Below are positions 42,642 through 51,800 of a stretch of DNA of 64,000 bases, piece by piece (position 1 is the first letter of the stretch; each line of letters starts with the position of its first letter). The DNA lies in the NCBI GenBank assembly GCA_016928915.1, contig JAFGJT010000012.1, positions 1 through 64,000 of the forward strand. The letters are read 5' to 3'. Under the pieces are notes generated by a model, which saw only the letters and a list, made by a program, of their open reading frames with translations, made no database searches and was not told the origin of the DNA. The stretch comes from Candidatus Peregrinibacteria bacterium (lineage in GTDB: Bacteria > Patescibacteriota > Gracilibacteria > UBA1369 > PNNO01). Both the position numbers and the translations under genes were made by a program.

Positions 42642-44351
42642 ATGCTTTATTCAAAATTATTCGGACGCACAAAACACGAAACTCCCGCTGACGCAAACAG
42701 CAAAAACGCTGAACTTCTTGCAAAAGGCGGATTTGTAGATAAACTTGCCGCGGGGATATATTCGTTTCTTCCTCTGGGTATGCGCGTTCTTACCAAAATA
42801 AACCGGATTATACGCGAAGAAATGAACTCGGTCGGCGGACAGGAAATTTTAATGCCAGCCCTGCATCCTGTTGATATATGGGAACAGACGGGTCGCAACA
42901 AATCAATGGATGAAATTTTATACAGGACTAAAGGCGGTGAAAAAGACTTTGTTTTCGGGCCGAGTCATGAGGAAACCGTAACTCCTCTTGTTAAAAAATT
43001 TCTTCAGTCTTATAAGGATTTTCCTTTGGCGGTATATCAGCTGCAGACAAAATTCCGCAATGAACCGCGTGCAAAATCGGGGCTGCTTCGGGGCCGCGAA
43101 TTCGGAATGAAAGATATGTATTCTTTCCACGCAAGCGAAAAAGATTTGGACGAATATTATTTGAAAGTGATGGAAGCTTATTTGAATGTTTATACGCGCT
43201 GCGGAATGGAGGCATATGTGATTGAGGCTTCCGGCGGGGCTTTTTCAGACAAATACTCTCATGAATTTTCAATAAAAACAGCAGCGGGCGAAGACACGAT
43301 GATTTTCTGCGAAAAATGCAAATTCGCGCAAAATCTTGAAGTTGCCGAAGGAAAATATGACAATCCTTCATCGGATGAAGAAGAACAACCTTTAAAAGAT
43401 GTAAAAGTTAAACGCGGAAAAACCATTGAAGACAACGCAAAAGCGCATAATTGCGAGGAGTGGCGCATTTTAAAATCCGTTGTGTATATGATTGAAGACA
43501 CCGGCCCGGTTGGCATTTTAATAAGGGGCGATTTTCAGATAAACGAAGAAAAACTTGTAAGATATTTCAAAAAAAACCTGCGTCCGGCAACCCCCGATGA
43601 ATTAAAAAAGTACGGACTTGTTGAGGGTTTTATCTCCCCTGTTTTGGCTGACAAAAACCCCAATGAAAAAATTCCGTTCATTGCGGACCAATCCATAAAA
43701 AAAATGAAGAATTTCGTTACGGGAGCAAATAAAAAAGATCTGGACTGGGCGAATTTAAATATCGGCCGTGATTTTGAAATTAAAGATTTTGCCGATTTCG
43801 TAGCGGTAAACAGTACGTTCAAATGTCCAAAATGCGGGAATCAGTTGTCAGAGGTTAAGGTTGTTGAAGCGGGAAATATTTTTAAACTGGGCACAAAATT
43901 CAGCGATTCTTTTGACCTTAAATTTACGGATAAAGACGGCGCTGCAAAACCTGTTGTAATGGGCTGTTATGGAATCGGAAATACTCGTCTGATTGGCGCA
44001 ATTGTTGAAGCTTCGCACGATGAAAAGGGCATTATATGGCCCAAATCCGTTGCGCCTTACCATGTGCATCTGGTTCATCTGGGCAATGATGACGAAGTTA
44101 AAGCAATGGGTGAAAAACTGTACGAAATCCTTATGAAAGAAAAAATTGAAGTTTTGTATGATGACAGAGATTGCGGTGCCGGTGAAAAACTGAATGACGC
44201 TGATTTGATCGGACTGCCGCTAAGAATCGTTGTGAGCAGGCGTACCATTGAAAAACAGGGCGTTGAATGGAAAGAAAGGGCAAAAAAGGATGCTGAAAGC
44301 GTAAGTTTTGACGCACTTGTTGCACGTATTAAAGATTTTCTCATTTCATAA
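42642..44351 (+). CDS. proS: prolyl-tRNA synthetase
   Basis: GGFVDKLAAGIYSFLPLGMRVLTKI, GPSHEETVTPLV, GCYGIGNTRLIGAIVE. Confidence 0.96.
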   Translation: MLYSKLFGRTKHETPADANSKNAELLAKGGFVDKLAAGIYSFLPLGMRVLTKINRIIREEMNSVGGQEILMPALHPVDIWEQTGRNKSMDEILYRTKGGEKDFVFGPSHEETVTPLVKKFLQSYKDFPLAVYQLQTKFRNEPRAKSGLLRGREFGMKDMYSFHASEKDLDEYYLKVMEAYLNVYTRCGMEAYVIEASGGAFSDKYSHEFSIKTAAGEDTMIFCEKCKFAQNLEVAEGKYDNPSSDEEEQPLKDVKVKRGKTIEDNAKAHNCEEWRILKSVVYMIEDTGPVGILIRGDFQINEEKLVRYFKKNLRPATPDELKKYGLVEGFISPVLADKNPNEKIPFIADQSIKKMKNFVTGANKKDLDWANLNIGRDFEIKDFADFVAVNSTFKCPKCGNQLSEVKVVEAGNIFKLGTKFSDSFDLKFTDKDGAAKPVVMGCYGIGNTRLIGAIVEASHDEKGIIWPKSVAPYHVHLVHLGNDDEVKAMGEKLYEILMKEKIEVLYDDRDCGAGEKLNDADLIGLPLRIVVSRRTIEKQGVEWKERAKKDAESVSFDALVARIKDFLIS

Positions 44352-44354
44352 CAT

Positions 44355-45203
44355 ATGCGAGTACTTTTGCTTGGCAAAAAAGGCTTACTCGGGCAGGAAA
44401 TCGTGCAGGTTTTTAATGACTCAAAACACGAATTTTTTGCGCTGGGCCATGATGAAATTGATATTACCGATCATCAAAAAACAAACGAAACAATCAAAGA
44501 TATAAAGCCCCAAATTGTTATTAACGCCGCCGCTTTCACATATGTTGACGAGTGCGAGGTTAAAAAAAATTTTGTGATGCAGGTTAACGGATATGCAAAT
44601 GAAAATCTTGCACGAATGTGCCAAAATCTTAACGCACATCTTGTTTTTTTAAGCACGGATTATGTTTTTAACGGTCAAAAACAAGAAGGATATAAAGAAG
44701 ATGACGATCCCTCCCCTGTTAATGTTTACGGTGAATCAAAACTGCTGGGCGAAAAATTAATCCAACAAAATACGGACAAATTTTATATTATAAGAACTTC
44801 GTGGCTTTTTGGAATGCACGGAAGAAATTTTGTAAAAACCATGCTTGAAACCGCAAAAAACCAAAATGAAATCAAGGTTGTTGATGACCAGTTCGGAAAA
44901 CCCACTTATTCGGTGGATCTGGCAAAATCAATTTTTGAATTTTTAAACAATGGGTATGTAAAAAGTCTGCCGAAATCCGGCATATATCATCTGGTAAATG
45001 AAAATACTACATCCTGGTATGAATTCGCAAAAAAAATTTTCCGGGTAAAAGGGCTGAACAACAAGATTATTCCGGTTTCTTCTGATGAAATGAAAAGACC
45101 GGCAAAAAGACCCATGCATTCCGTTCTTTTAAACACAAAACTACCGCTCATGCGAAATCACGAAGAAGCATTGCGGGATTATTTATTGACAATTGACATT
45201 TAA
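44355..45203 (+). CDS. rfbD: dTDP-4-dehydrorhamnose reductase-like
   Basis: VLLLGKKGLLGQEIVQ, INAAAFTYVDECE, LSTDYVFNG, YGESKLLGE. Confidence 0.9.
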   Translation: MRVLLLGKKGLLGQEIVQVFNDSKHEFFALGHDEIDITDHQKTNETIKDIKPQIVINAAAFTYVDECEVKKNFVMQVNGYANENLARMCQNLNAHLVFLSTDYVFNGQKQEGYKEDDDPSPVNVYGESKLLGEKLIQQNTDKFYIIRTSWLFGMHGRNFVKTMLETAKNQNEIKVVDDQFGKPTYSVDLAKSIFEFLNNGYVKSLPKSGIYHLVNENTTSWYEFAKKIFRVKGLNNKIIPVSSDEMKRPAKRPMHSVLLNTKLPLMRNHEEALRDYLLTIDI

Positions 45204-45257
45204 CAATTGACAATTGACACGCTGAGATGAATAAATTTATAACAATTGACATTTAAC
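45183..45257 (+). repeat. intergenic (ACA)ATTGACA/ATTTAAC direct repeats
   Basis: ACAATTGACATTTAAC twice plus extra ACAATTGACA units; related copies at 24278-24292 and 28407-28418. Confidence 0.7.
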
Positions 45258-45266
45258 CCCAGATAA

Positions 45267-46079
45267 TTGAAAGGAATTATACTCGCGGGAGGCGAAGGCA
45301 ACCGCTTAAAACCGCTTACCGAATACACAAACAAACATCTTTTGCATATATATAACCAGCCAATGGTTTATTATCCCCTTAACACGCTTACCAACGCGGG
45401 AATAAGAGAGATTTTAATTGTGACCGGTCCAAAACACGCCGGAACTTTTCTGCAGCTCTTGGGCGACGGAAGAAGATTTAAATGCAACCTGCAATTCAGG
45501 GTGCAGGAAAAAGCCGAAGGAATTGCTCATGCTCTCTCGCTTTCAAAAAAGTTTGTGGGTAATGATTCATGCGCCGTGATTTTGGGTGATAATATTTTCG
45601 AAGATGATCTTACAAAGGAAATTAAGGCGTTTACCGGTTCCGGGGCGCATATATTTTTAAAAGAAACCGAAAGCCCTCAAAGGTTTGGCGTTGCCGAACT
45701 TAAAGGAAAAAATGTTGTAAAAATTGAAGAGAAGCCAAAAAATCCAAAATCTAATTATGCTGTTACAGGTTTGTATTTGTTTGACCCTAATGTTTTTGAA
45801 ATCATTAACGGTCTGCGGCCGTCCAACCGCGGTGAATATGAAATTACCGATGTTAACAACGAATATATAAAACGCGGCCAATTAACAGCTACTCTGCTTA
45901 AAAAAAGATGGACCGATTCCGGAACTTTTGAAAGTCTTTACAGGGCAAACCATATAGCGCGTGAAATTCATTTAAGAAAAAATTACGGCGCCCGCGCTCA
46001 CTCAAAAATCTCGGATACAAAAAAAGACCCGGCGCTAGAGTTTATGACAAAAACACAACTCCAAAATCTTGAAACATGA
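45267..46079 (+). CDS. rfbA: glucose-1-phosphate thymidylyltransferase (TTG start)
   Basis: KGIILAGGEGNRLKPLTEYTNKHLLHIYNQPM. Confidence 0.93.
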   Translation: MKGIILAGGEGNRLKPLTEYTNKHLLHIYNQPMVYYPLNTLTNAGIREILIVTGPKHAGTFLQLLGDGRRFKCNLQFRVQEKAEGIAHALSLSKKFVGNDSCAVILGDNIFEDDLTKEIKAFTGSGAHIFLKETESPQRFGVAELKGKNVVKIEEKPKNPKSNYAVTGLYLFDPNVFEIINGLRPSNRGEYEITDVNNEYIKRGQLTATLLKKRWTDSGTFESLYRANHIAREIHLRKNYGARAHSKISDTKKDPALEFMTKTQLQNLET

Positions 46080-46984
46080 AAAAAATACTGGTTTCGGGCT
46101 CAATTGCGTTTGATTATATAATGAATTTTAGCGGCATTTTTAAAGACGCGATTCTAAAAAAAAATCTGGGGGATTTAAATGTTTCATTCACGGGAATGAA
46201 CAAGAAAAAATTTTACGGCGGGTGCGGTCCGAATATTGTCTATAATATTGGATTATTCAGGTCGCTATATAAAGTGGAGCCGTATCTTTTCGGGGTTGCG
46301 GGTGCGGATTTTAAAGAATACGGTGTGCGGTTAAAAGAACATGGAATAAATGTTGATTTGATTGGGATTGATCGGGACGGATTTACCGCGTGCGCATACA
46401 TTCTCACCGATAAAAAAGAAAATCAAATAACGATTTTTTCACCGGGTGCAATGCAAAATACAAAAGCTGAAAAAGAATTAACCGATGATGTTTTGGGGGG
46501 ATTTAAATTTGCGATTTTATCGCCCGATATAACGGAAAGAACTTACAGATTGGGGAAAAAGCTTGTAAGCGCCCGTGTTCCGTGGTTTTTTGATCCGGGC
46601 CAGATGACGCCGGCATTCAAAATAAATGAACTAAAATTTTTAATAAACAATGCATATGGATTTATCGCGAACAGTTATGAAATAAAATTATTATGCGAAA
46701 GAGTTGGGGTAAGTAAGGAAATATTAAGGAAAAAATTTAAGATTTTCATTGAAACGCTCGGAGCCTCAGGAGTTGAATTAACAGTAAACGGAACAAATAC
46801 GAAAAAAATTCCCGCATACAAACCTGCGAAAATTGTTGATCCCACAGGTTGCGGAGACGCGTTCAGAGGAGGATTTTTAGCGGCATTATGCTCAGGATTA
46901 TCAGTTGAAAATGCATGCAAAGTTGGCGCAAAAATTGCAGCGCGAAAAATAGAAACCGAAGGAACGCAGAATCATAAATTATAG
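46076..46984 (+). CDS. PfkB-family carbohydrate kinase
   Basis: SGSIAFDYIM, FYGGCGPNIVYNIG, DPTGCGDAFRGGFLAAL. Confidence 0.9.
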   Translation: MKKILVSGSIAFDYIMNFSGIFKDAILKKNLGDLNVSFTGMNKKKFYGGCGPNIVYNIGLFRSLYKVEPYLFGVAGADFKEYGVRLKEHGINVDLIGIDRDGFTACAYILTDKKENQITIFSPGAMQNTKAEKELTDDVLGGFKFAILSPDITERTYRLGKKLVSARVPWFFDPGQMTPAFKINELKFLINNAYGFIANSYEIKLLCERVGVSKEILRKKFKIFIETLGASGVELTVNGTNTKKIPAYKPAKIVDPTGCGDAFRGGFLAALCSGLSVENACKVGAKIAARKIETEGTQNHKL

Positions 46985-47047
46985 GCCGGAAAATTTGGAA
47001 AAAGAAAACCCGCTTGTTTTTTAATGAAGTTTGAGGAGGGGGAAATG

Positions 47048-47128
47048 GCCGGCACGGTCTGCTGTTATTTATCACGTGGTGGGACTTGAGGTCTTTTACG
47101 TGGGCAAATTTAGCAGAACCGTGCCGGC
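47048..47128. repeat. long GC hairpin at 3' end of island B
   Basis: GCCGGCACGGTCTGCT (47048-47063) / AGCAGAACCGTGCCGGC (47112-47128), one bulge. Confidence 0.75.
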
Positions 47129-47165
47129 ACGAGGAGGGAAGAAGGAGGGCGAGGTGGGAAAAACG

Positions 47166-47801
47166 CTACCGGGCGTAGACCAGCCTAAACTGGACCGCAC
47201 CCGGGTAGTTCCAGTCGTCGTACCCATTGCTGGATACGAGCTGGAAAAGATTGTTCGGGATCGCCCCCTCTGTGGGACAACCGCTCGGAGCCAGCTCGGG
47301 TCTGTTCACCTGCGGGGAGCAGGCAAACAAAGACAAGATCCACTGGAAGTCGCGTGATTCCGACCAGGAGGCGGGAAAGAGGTCCGGGGTCCAGGTCGCA
47401 CTATTTGCATAGTACGACTGGAGCAGCTGGATGAAAACCTGAAGGTTCCCGGAAGGAACCGTCCATATCTCCATGGGCGCCTCCGCGTCAACTGCGAGCC
47501 GATCTTCGCCCGAGACAATCATCACGGCCGGACGGACGAGGGTCAGCGTGTGGGCCACGTTCACTTGACTCGGCAGGAAATTGTCCTGTGCCGAGTACTC
47601 CGAAGTCATCACAGCGATGTGGCCCGTGGAGGCCACGGTCAAGCGCGTTGACCGAGTGGAGGTGTTGTTGTTGGTGTTGGTGGTGTTGTAGTTCGTGTTG
47701 TCGCAGTTGTAGTAGCAGTCATCGTGGTCGTTACAACCGCCGATCGTCGCGATCATGAAACAAACCCAAACCCCGATCCAAATTTCGCTCATCTTTTTCA
47801 T
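47166..47801 (-). CDS. island gene B: putative lipoprotein, hypothetical
   Basis: MKKMSEIWIGVWVCFMIATIGGC lipobox; SD AGGAG before ATG 47801; Asn/Thr-rich linker. Confidence 0.7.
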   Translation of the reverse strand: MKKMSEIWIGVWVCFMIATIGGCNDHDDCYYNCDNTNYNTTNTNNNTSTRSTRLTVASTGHIAVMTSEYSAQDNFLPSQVNVAHTLTLVRPAVMIVSGEDRLAVDAEAPMEIWTVPSGNLQVFIQLLQSYYANSATWTPDLFPASWSESRDFQWILSLFACSPQVNRPELAPSGCPTEGAIPNNLFQLVSSNGYDDWNYPGAVQFRLVYAR

Positions 47802-48061
47802 GTCTGTTCTCCTTTTCTTCCGGGCTTTCGCCCTTTGTTTGAGTTGATTTTCGTTCCTCAATCGATGGGTTGTGCAAACTTAAAATCAAATATTTTGCTG
47901 TAAGCCCTCTTACTATGTGAACATGTTGCAGTAGACTAAAATATTAAATTTTTATGCTCGCAGAACCCATCGAAATCATTAATACAAGCGGGTTTTCAAA
48001 GGTCGATTTCAAAGGCATTTAATTTCTTAAAACCTTTGAAAATGCATAAGCATGAGTTGTA

Positions 48062-48089
48062 ATTTTAATACAAATCACAAAAAAGTCAA
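48062..48089 (-). promoter_or_regulatory. sigma70-like promoter TTGACT-N16-TAAAAT for gene B
   Basis: Read on minus strand. Confidence 0.45.
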
Positions 48090-48173
48090 TAAGATTAAAA
48101 TACAACTAAATAAATAACCAAAAAATATAACTTTACTTGGAAATTTTAATTACGAAAAAAAAATTATATATGG

Positions 48174-48203
48174 AAAAGGCCGGTAAGGAACTACCGGCCT
48201 TTT
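48174..48203 (-). terminator. strong (bidirectional) rho-independent terminator of the D-C operon
   Basis: AAAAGGCCGGTA ggaac-type loop TACCGGCCTTTT, perfect 12-bp stem. Confidence 0.88.
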
Positions 48204-48271
48204 TTGGTTGGACCTCTCCTCTCACTTCTTTCGAAGGAGAAGAGAGGTTGAATTACGGAGGGAAATTCATA

Positions 48272-48841
48272 TTAATAACAAGTAACGTTATCCGGTTGGC
48301 AAATGCGGTCGCCATTTGTATCCACCCACTGGGTACATTTACCATTGTAACATGTACCCAATGGAGCCCCAGTCAGACAGGGAGTACCAGCATTTGAACC
48401 TGCATTGCACGGGTTGGTCCACAGGGAGCACCGAGCGAACCCTTGGCAGTCTGCATCAACGCAGTCACGGTAGGTATCCCCATCGTTGTCAACGCCATCG
48501 TTGCAGATTTCTGAACCGGCACAGGCGGGATTGCCGAAGCAGTTGGAGTCGGCGCAGTCTGTCTGGCCGTCCCCATCGTTGTCAAGGCCGTCTGTGCAAT
48601 TCGTCTCCGTTCGGGAACCTCCCGAGCACAGACAGCCGTTTCCGCATGACTGGCTTGCGCAGTTGGGGTCCGCGCAGTCGATCAGCCCGTCTCCGTCGTC
48701 ATCGAGACCGTTTGTACAGATCTCGACTCCTGGGAGAGTACAGGCGGGATCTGCTGTGCAGTCCGGATCCGCGCAGTCGGTGAGACCGTCTCCGTCGTTG
48801 TCTGCCCCGTCGCTACAGTTTCCGGCGGCGGGGCCTTCTAA
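48272..48841 (-). CDS. MopE-like Cys/Asp-rich metal-binding repeats in the -1 frame of gene C (probable C-terminal extension by frameshift)
   Basis: Four NCxDGxDNDGDGxxDCxDxDC-type units; no SD/ATG of its own; joins gene C at A_AAC_CCT TAG. Confidence 0.7.
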   Translation of the reverse strand, partial: LEGPAAGNCSDGADNDGDGLTDCADPDCTADPACTLPGVEICTNGLDDDGDGLIDCADPNCASQSCGNGCLCSGGSRTETNCTDGLDNDGDGQTDCADSNCFGNPACAGSEICNDGVDNDGDTYRDCVDADCQGFARCSLWTNPCNAGSNAGTPCLTGAPLGTCYNGKCTQWVDTNGDRICQPDNVTCY

Positions 48842-51800
48842 GGGTTTTGCACCTCCAGTCTGCAGCTCGCGCTGCACCCGTCGCCGGATACCGTGTTGTG
48901 GTCGTCGCACTGCTCGCCGGGATCCAGAATCCCGTTGCCGCACTCCTCTCTCCAGCAGAAGCCGGAGCAGCCGTCACCCGGCGCGTTGTTACCGTCATCG
49001 CACTGCTCGCCTGGGTCTACGACACCATTGCCGCACCTTTCGATACGGCAGGTGGCGCTGCATCCGTCGCCGGGCAGGGTGTTGCCGTCGTCGCACTCCT
49101 CCCCCGGATCCAGCACATTGTTTCCGCACTCCTCGAGGAGGCAGGTCGGGCCGCATCCGTCGCCCGGGAACACGTTCCCGTCGTCGCACTGCTCGCCTTG
49201 ATCCACCACGCCGTTTCCGCAGGTTGAAACCTCGAAACGACAGGTGGGAGAGCATCCGTCGCCAGCCACTGTGTTCCCGTCGTCGCACTGCTCACCGAGA
49301 TCGCGGATACCGTTGCCGCAGACCTCAAACGTACAGATCGGACTACAGCCGTCGCCCGGAAGAGCGTTGTGATCATCGCACTGCTCGCCGGGATCCAGGA
49401 TCCCGTTGCCACAGCGCTCAATCACGCAATCCGCCGAGCATCCGTCGCCGTTGTCGAGGTTGCCGTCATCGCACTCCTCTCCGACATCGGTGTAACCGTT
49501 GCCGCACACTTCGATGCGGCAGAACTGGGAACAGCCGTCCCCATTTACCTGGTTGCCGTCGTCACATTCCTCGCCCATCTCCATCACGCCGTTGCCGCAG
49601 CGCTCAATGAGACAGGTAGAAGAGCAACCATCACCATTGACGGTGTTGCCGTCGTCGCACTCCTCGCCTGGATCGCGGATTGCGTTGCCGCAAACCTCAA
49701 GCCGGCATGAAGCGCTGCAGCCGTCGCCGGGGGTGTGGTTGCCGTCGTCGCACTCCTCACCGGAGTCAACGAACCCGTTGCCGCACTGCTCCACCATGCA
49801 AGTGGAGCTGCAGCCGTCGCCGGAAACCGTGTTGCCGTCGTCGCACTGCTCGCCGAGGTCGATGATGCCGTTGCCGCACTCCTCATTTCTGCAAGTTGAG
49901 GAGCATCCGTCGCCTCCAGTGTGATTGCCATCGTCGCACTGTTCACCAGGATCCACGGTCATATTGCCGCAGAATTCCAAACGACAGTTGGCAGCGCAAC
50001 CATCACCGGGCAGGGTATTGCCGTCGTCGCACTGCTCACCCTGATCCACGAGACCATTCCCGCAGACCTCGAGCTTACAGATGTTCGAACATCCGTCGCC
50101 GGCGAAGTTGTTCCCGTCGTCGCACTGCTCACCGGGATCAAGAACCCCGTTGCCGCAGAACTCCAGACGGCAGGCGGCAGAGCAACCGTCGCCAGCGACA
50201 TTGTTGCCGTCGTCGCACTGCTCCCCGAGATCAATGATCCCGTTGCCGCATACTTCGTTGCGGCAGACTGAAGAGCAGCCGTCTCCCGAGATCACGTTGC
50301 CGTCGTCACACTGCTCGTAGGGAGAGTTGACGACTCCGTCCCCGCAGGTCGAAACTTCAACGAGGCATTGATCGGAGCAGCCATCCCCGTTCAGGAGATT
50401 GCCGTCATCGCACTGCTCGCCGCTTTCCACGGTGCCGTTACCGCAGGTCTCGGTACGGCAGGTGGCGCTGCAGCCGTCGCCGGAAATCATGTTCCCGTCG
50501 TCGCACTGTTCGCCGGAGTCTACCACGCCGTTGCCGCACTTTTCAATGCGGCATGCCGCGGAGCAGCCGTCACCGGATACCGCGTTGCCGTCGTCACACT
50601 CTTCGCCCCAGTCTCTGATGCCGTTGCCGCACACCTCAAACTTACAAAGGGGCGAGCACCCGTCCCCGGGGGAAGAATTTCCGTCGTCGCACTGCTCCCC
50701 GGGATCCAGACGACCATTGCCGCAGCGCTCCTGCAGGCACTCACTTGAGCACCCGTCGCCGTCTTCAGTGTTCCCGTCGTCACACTCCTCTCCCGGGTCC
50801 ACGATGCGGTTGCCGCATTCCTCCAGACGACAGATGTTAGAGCACCCGTCGCCGGAGATTACGTTGCCGTCGTCGCACTGCTCAAACGAGGAATCCACGG
50901 CACCATTGCCGCAGGTGCCGGTCTCTATCTCACAGAGATCCGAACACCCATCGCCGTTTGCGGTGTTGCCGTCGTCGCACTGCTCGCCGAGATCCAGGAT
51001 CCCGTTGCCGCACTCCTCATCCCGACAATGAGCGGAGCAGCCGTCTCCCGGGATCGAGTTGCCGTCGTCGCATTGCTCACCGGGGTCAAGCACCCCGTTG
51101 CCGCACCTTTCAATACGGCAGTTGGCGCTGCATCCGTCACCTGCAAGAGCATTACCGTCATCGCACTCCTCCGAGAGGTCCACGATGCCGTTGCCGCAGG
51201 TTTCAGCGCCGCAGGTTGCGCTGCAGCCGTCGCCGTTTACGTGGTTGCCGTCGTCGCACTGTTCCCCCACGTCCACGACCCCGTTGCCGCACTGCTCCAC
51301 CATGCAAGTGGAGCTGCAGCCGTCGCCGGAAACTGTGTTTCCGTCGTCGCACTGCTCGCCCACGTCGGTGAGGCCATTGCCGCAGCGCTCAAAGCGGCAG
51401 ATGTTGCTGCATCCATCACCGCTTACGCGGTTGCCGTCGTCGCACTCCTCATTGAGGTCCACGACGCCGTTGCCGCAACTGTTTGTTTCAATGGTGCAGG
51501 TTGAGGAACACCCATCACCATTCGCGACGTTGTTGTCGTCGCACTGCTCGCCCGGGTCCACCACACCGTTGCCGCACCCCTCTAGCTTACACACTGGACT
51601 GCAGCCGTCACCGGCGATGTGGTTGCCGTCATCGCACTCCTCCCCCGGATCCACGATGCTGTTACCGCATCTTTCAATGCGGCAGGCGGAAGAGCATCCG
51701 TCACCATTGACGGTATTGCCGTCGTCGCACTGCTCCCCCTGGTCCAGGTAGCCGTTACCGCACTCTTCCAGACGGCACAGGTTGTTACACCCATCGCCTG

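Larger units (their letters stand above)
47004..47997. repeat. inverted repeat pair bracketing island B (arms 47004-47027 and 47976-47997)
   Basis: GAAAACCCGCTTGT-TTT-TTAATGA versus reverse-complement GAAAACCCGCTTGT-A-TTAATGA. Confidence 0.6.

Noticed and set aside
48842-48943. ATG at 48943 as true start of the MopE-like ORF
   Set aside because: The first ~34 residues are out-of-frame translation of a gene C repeat; no SD.
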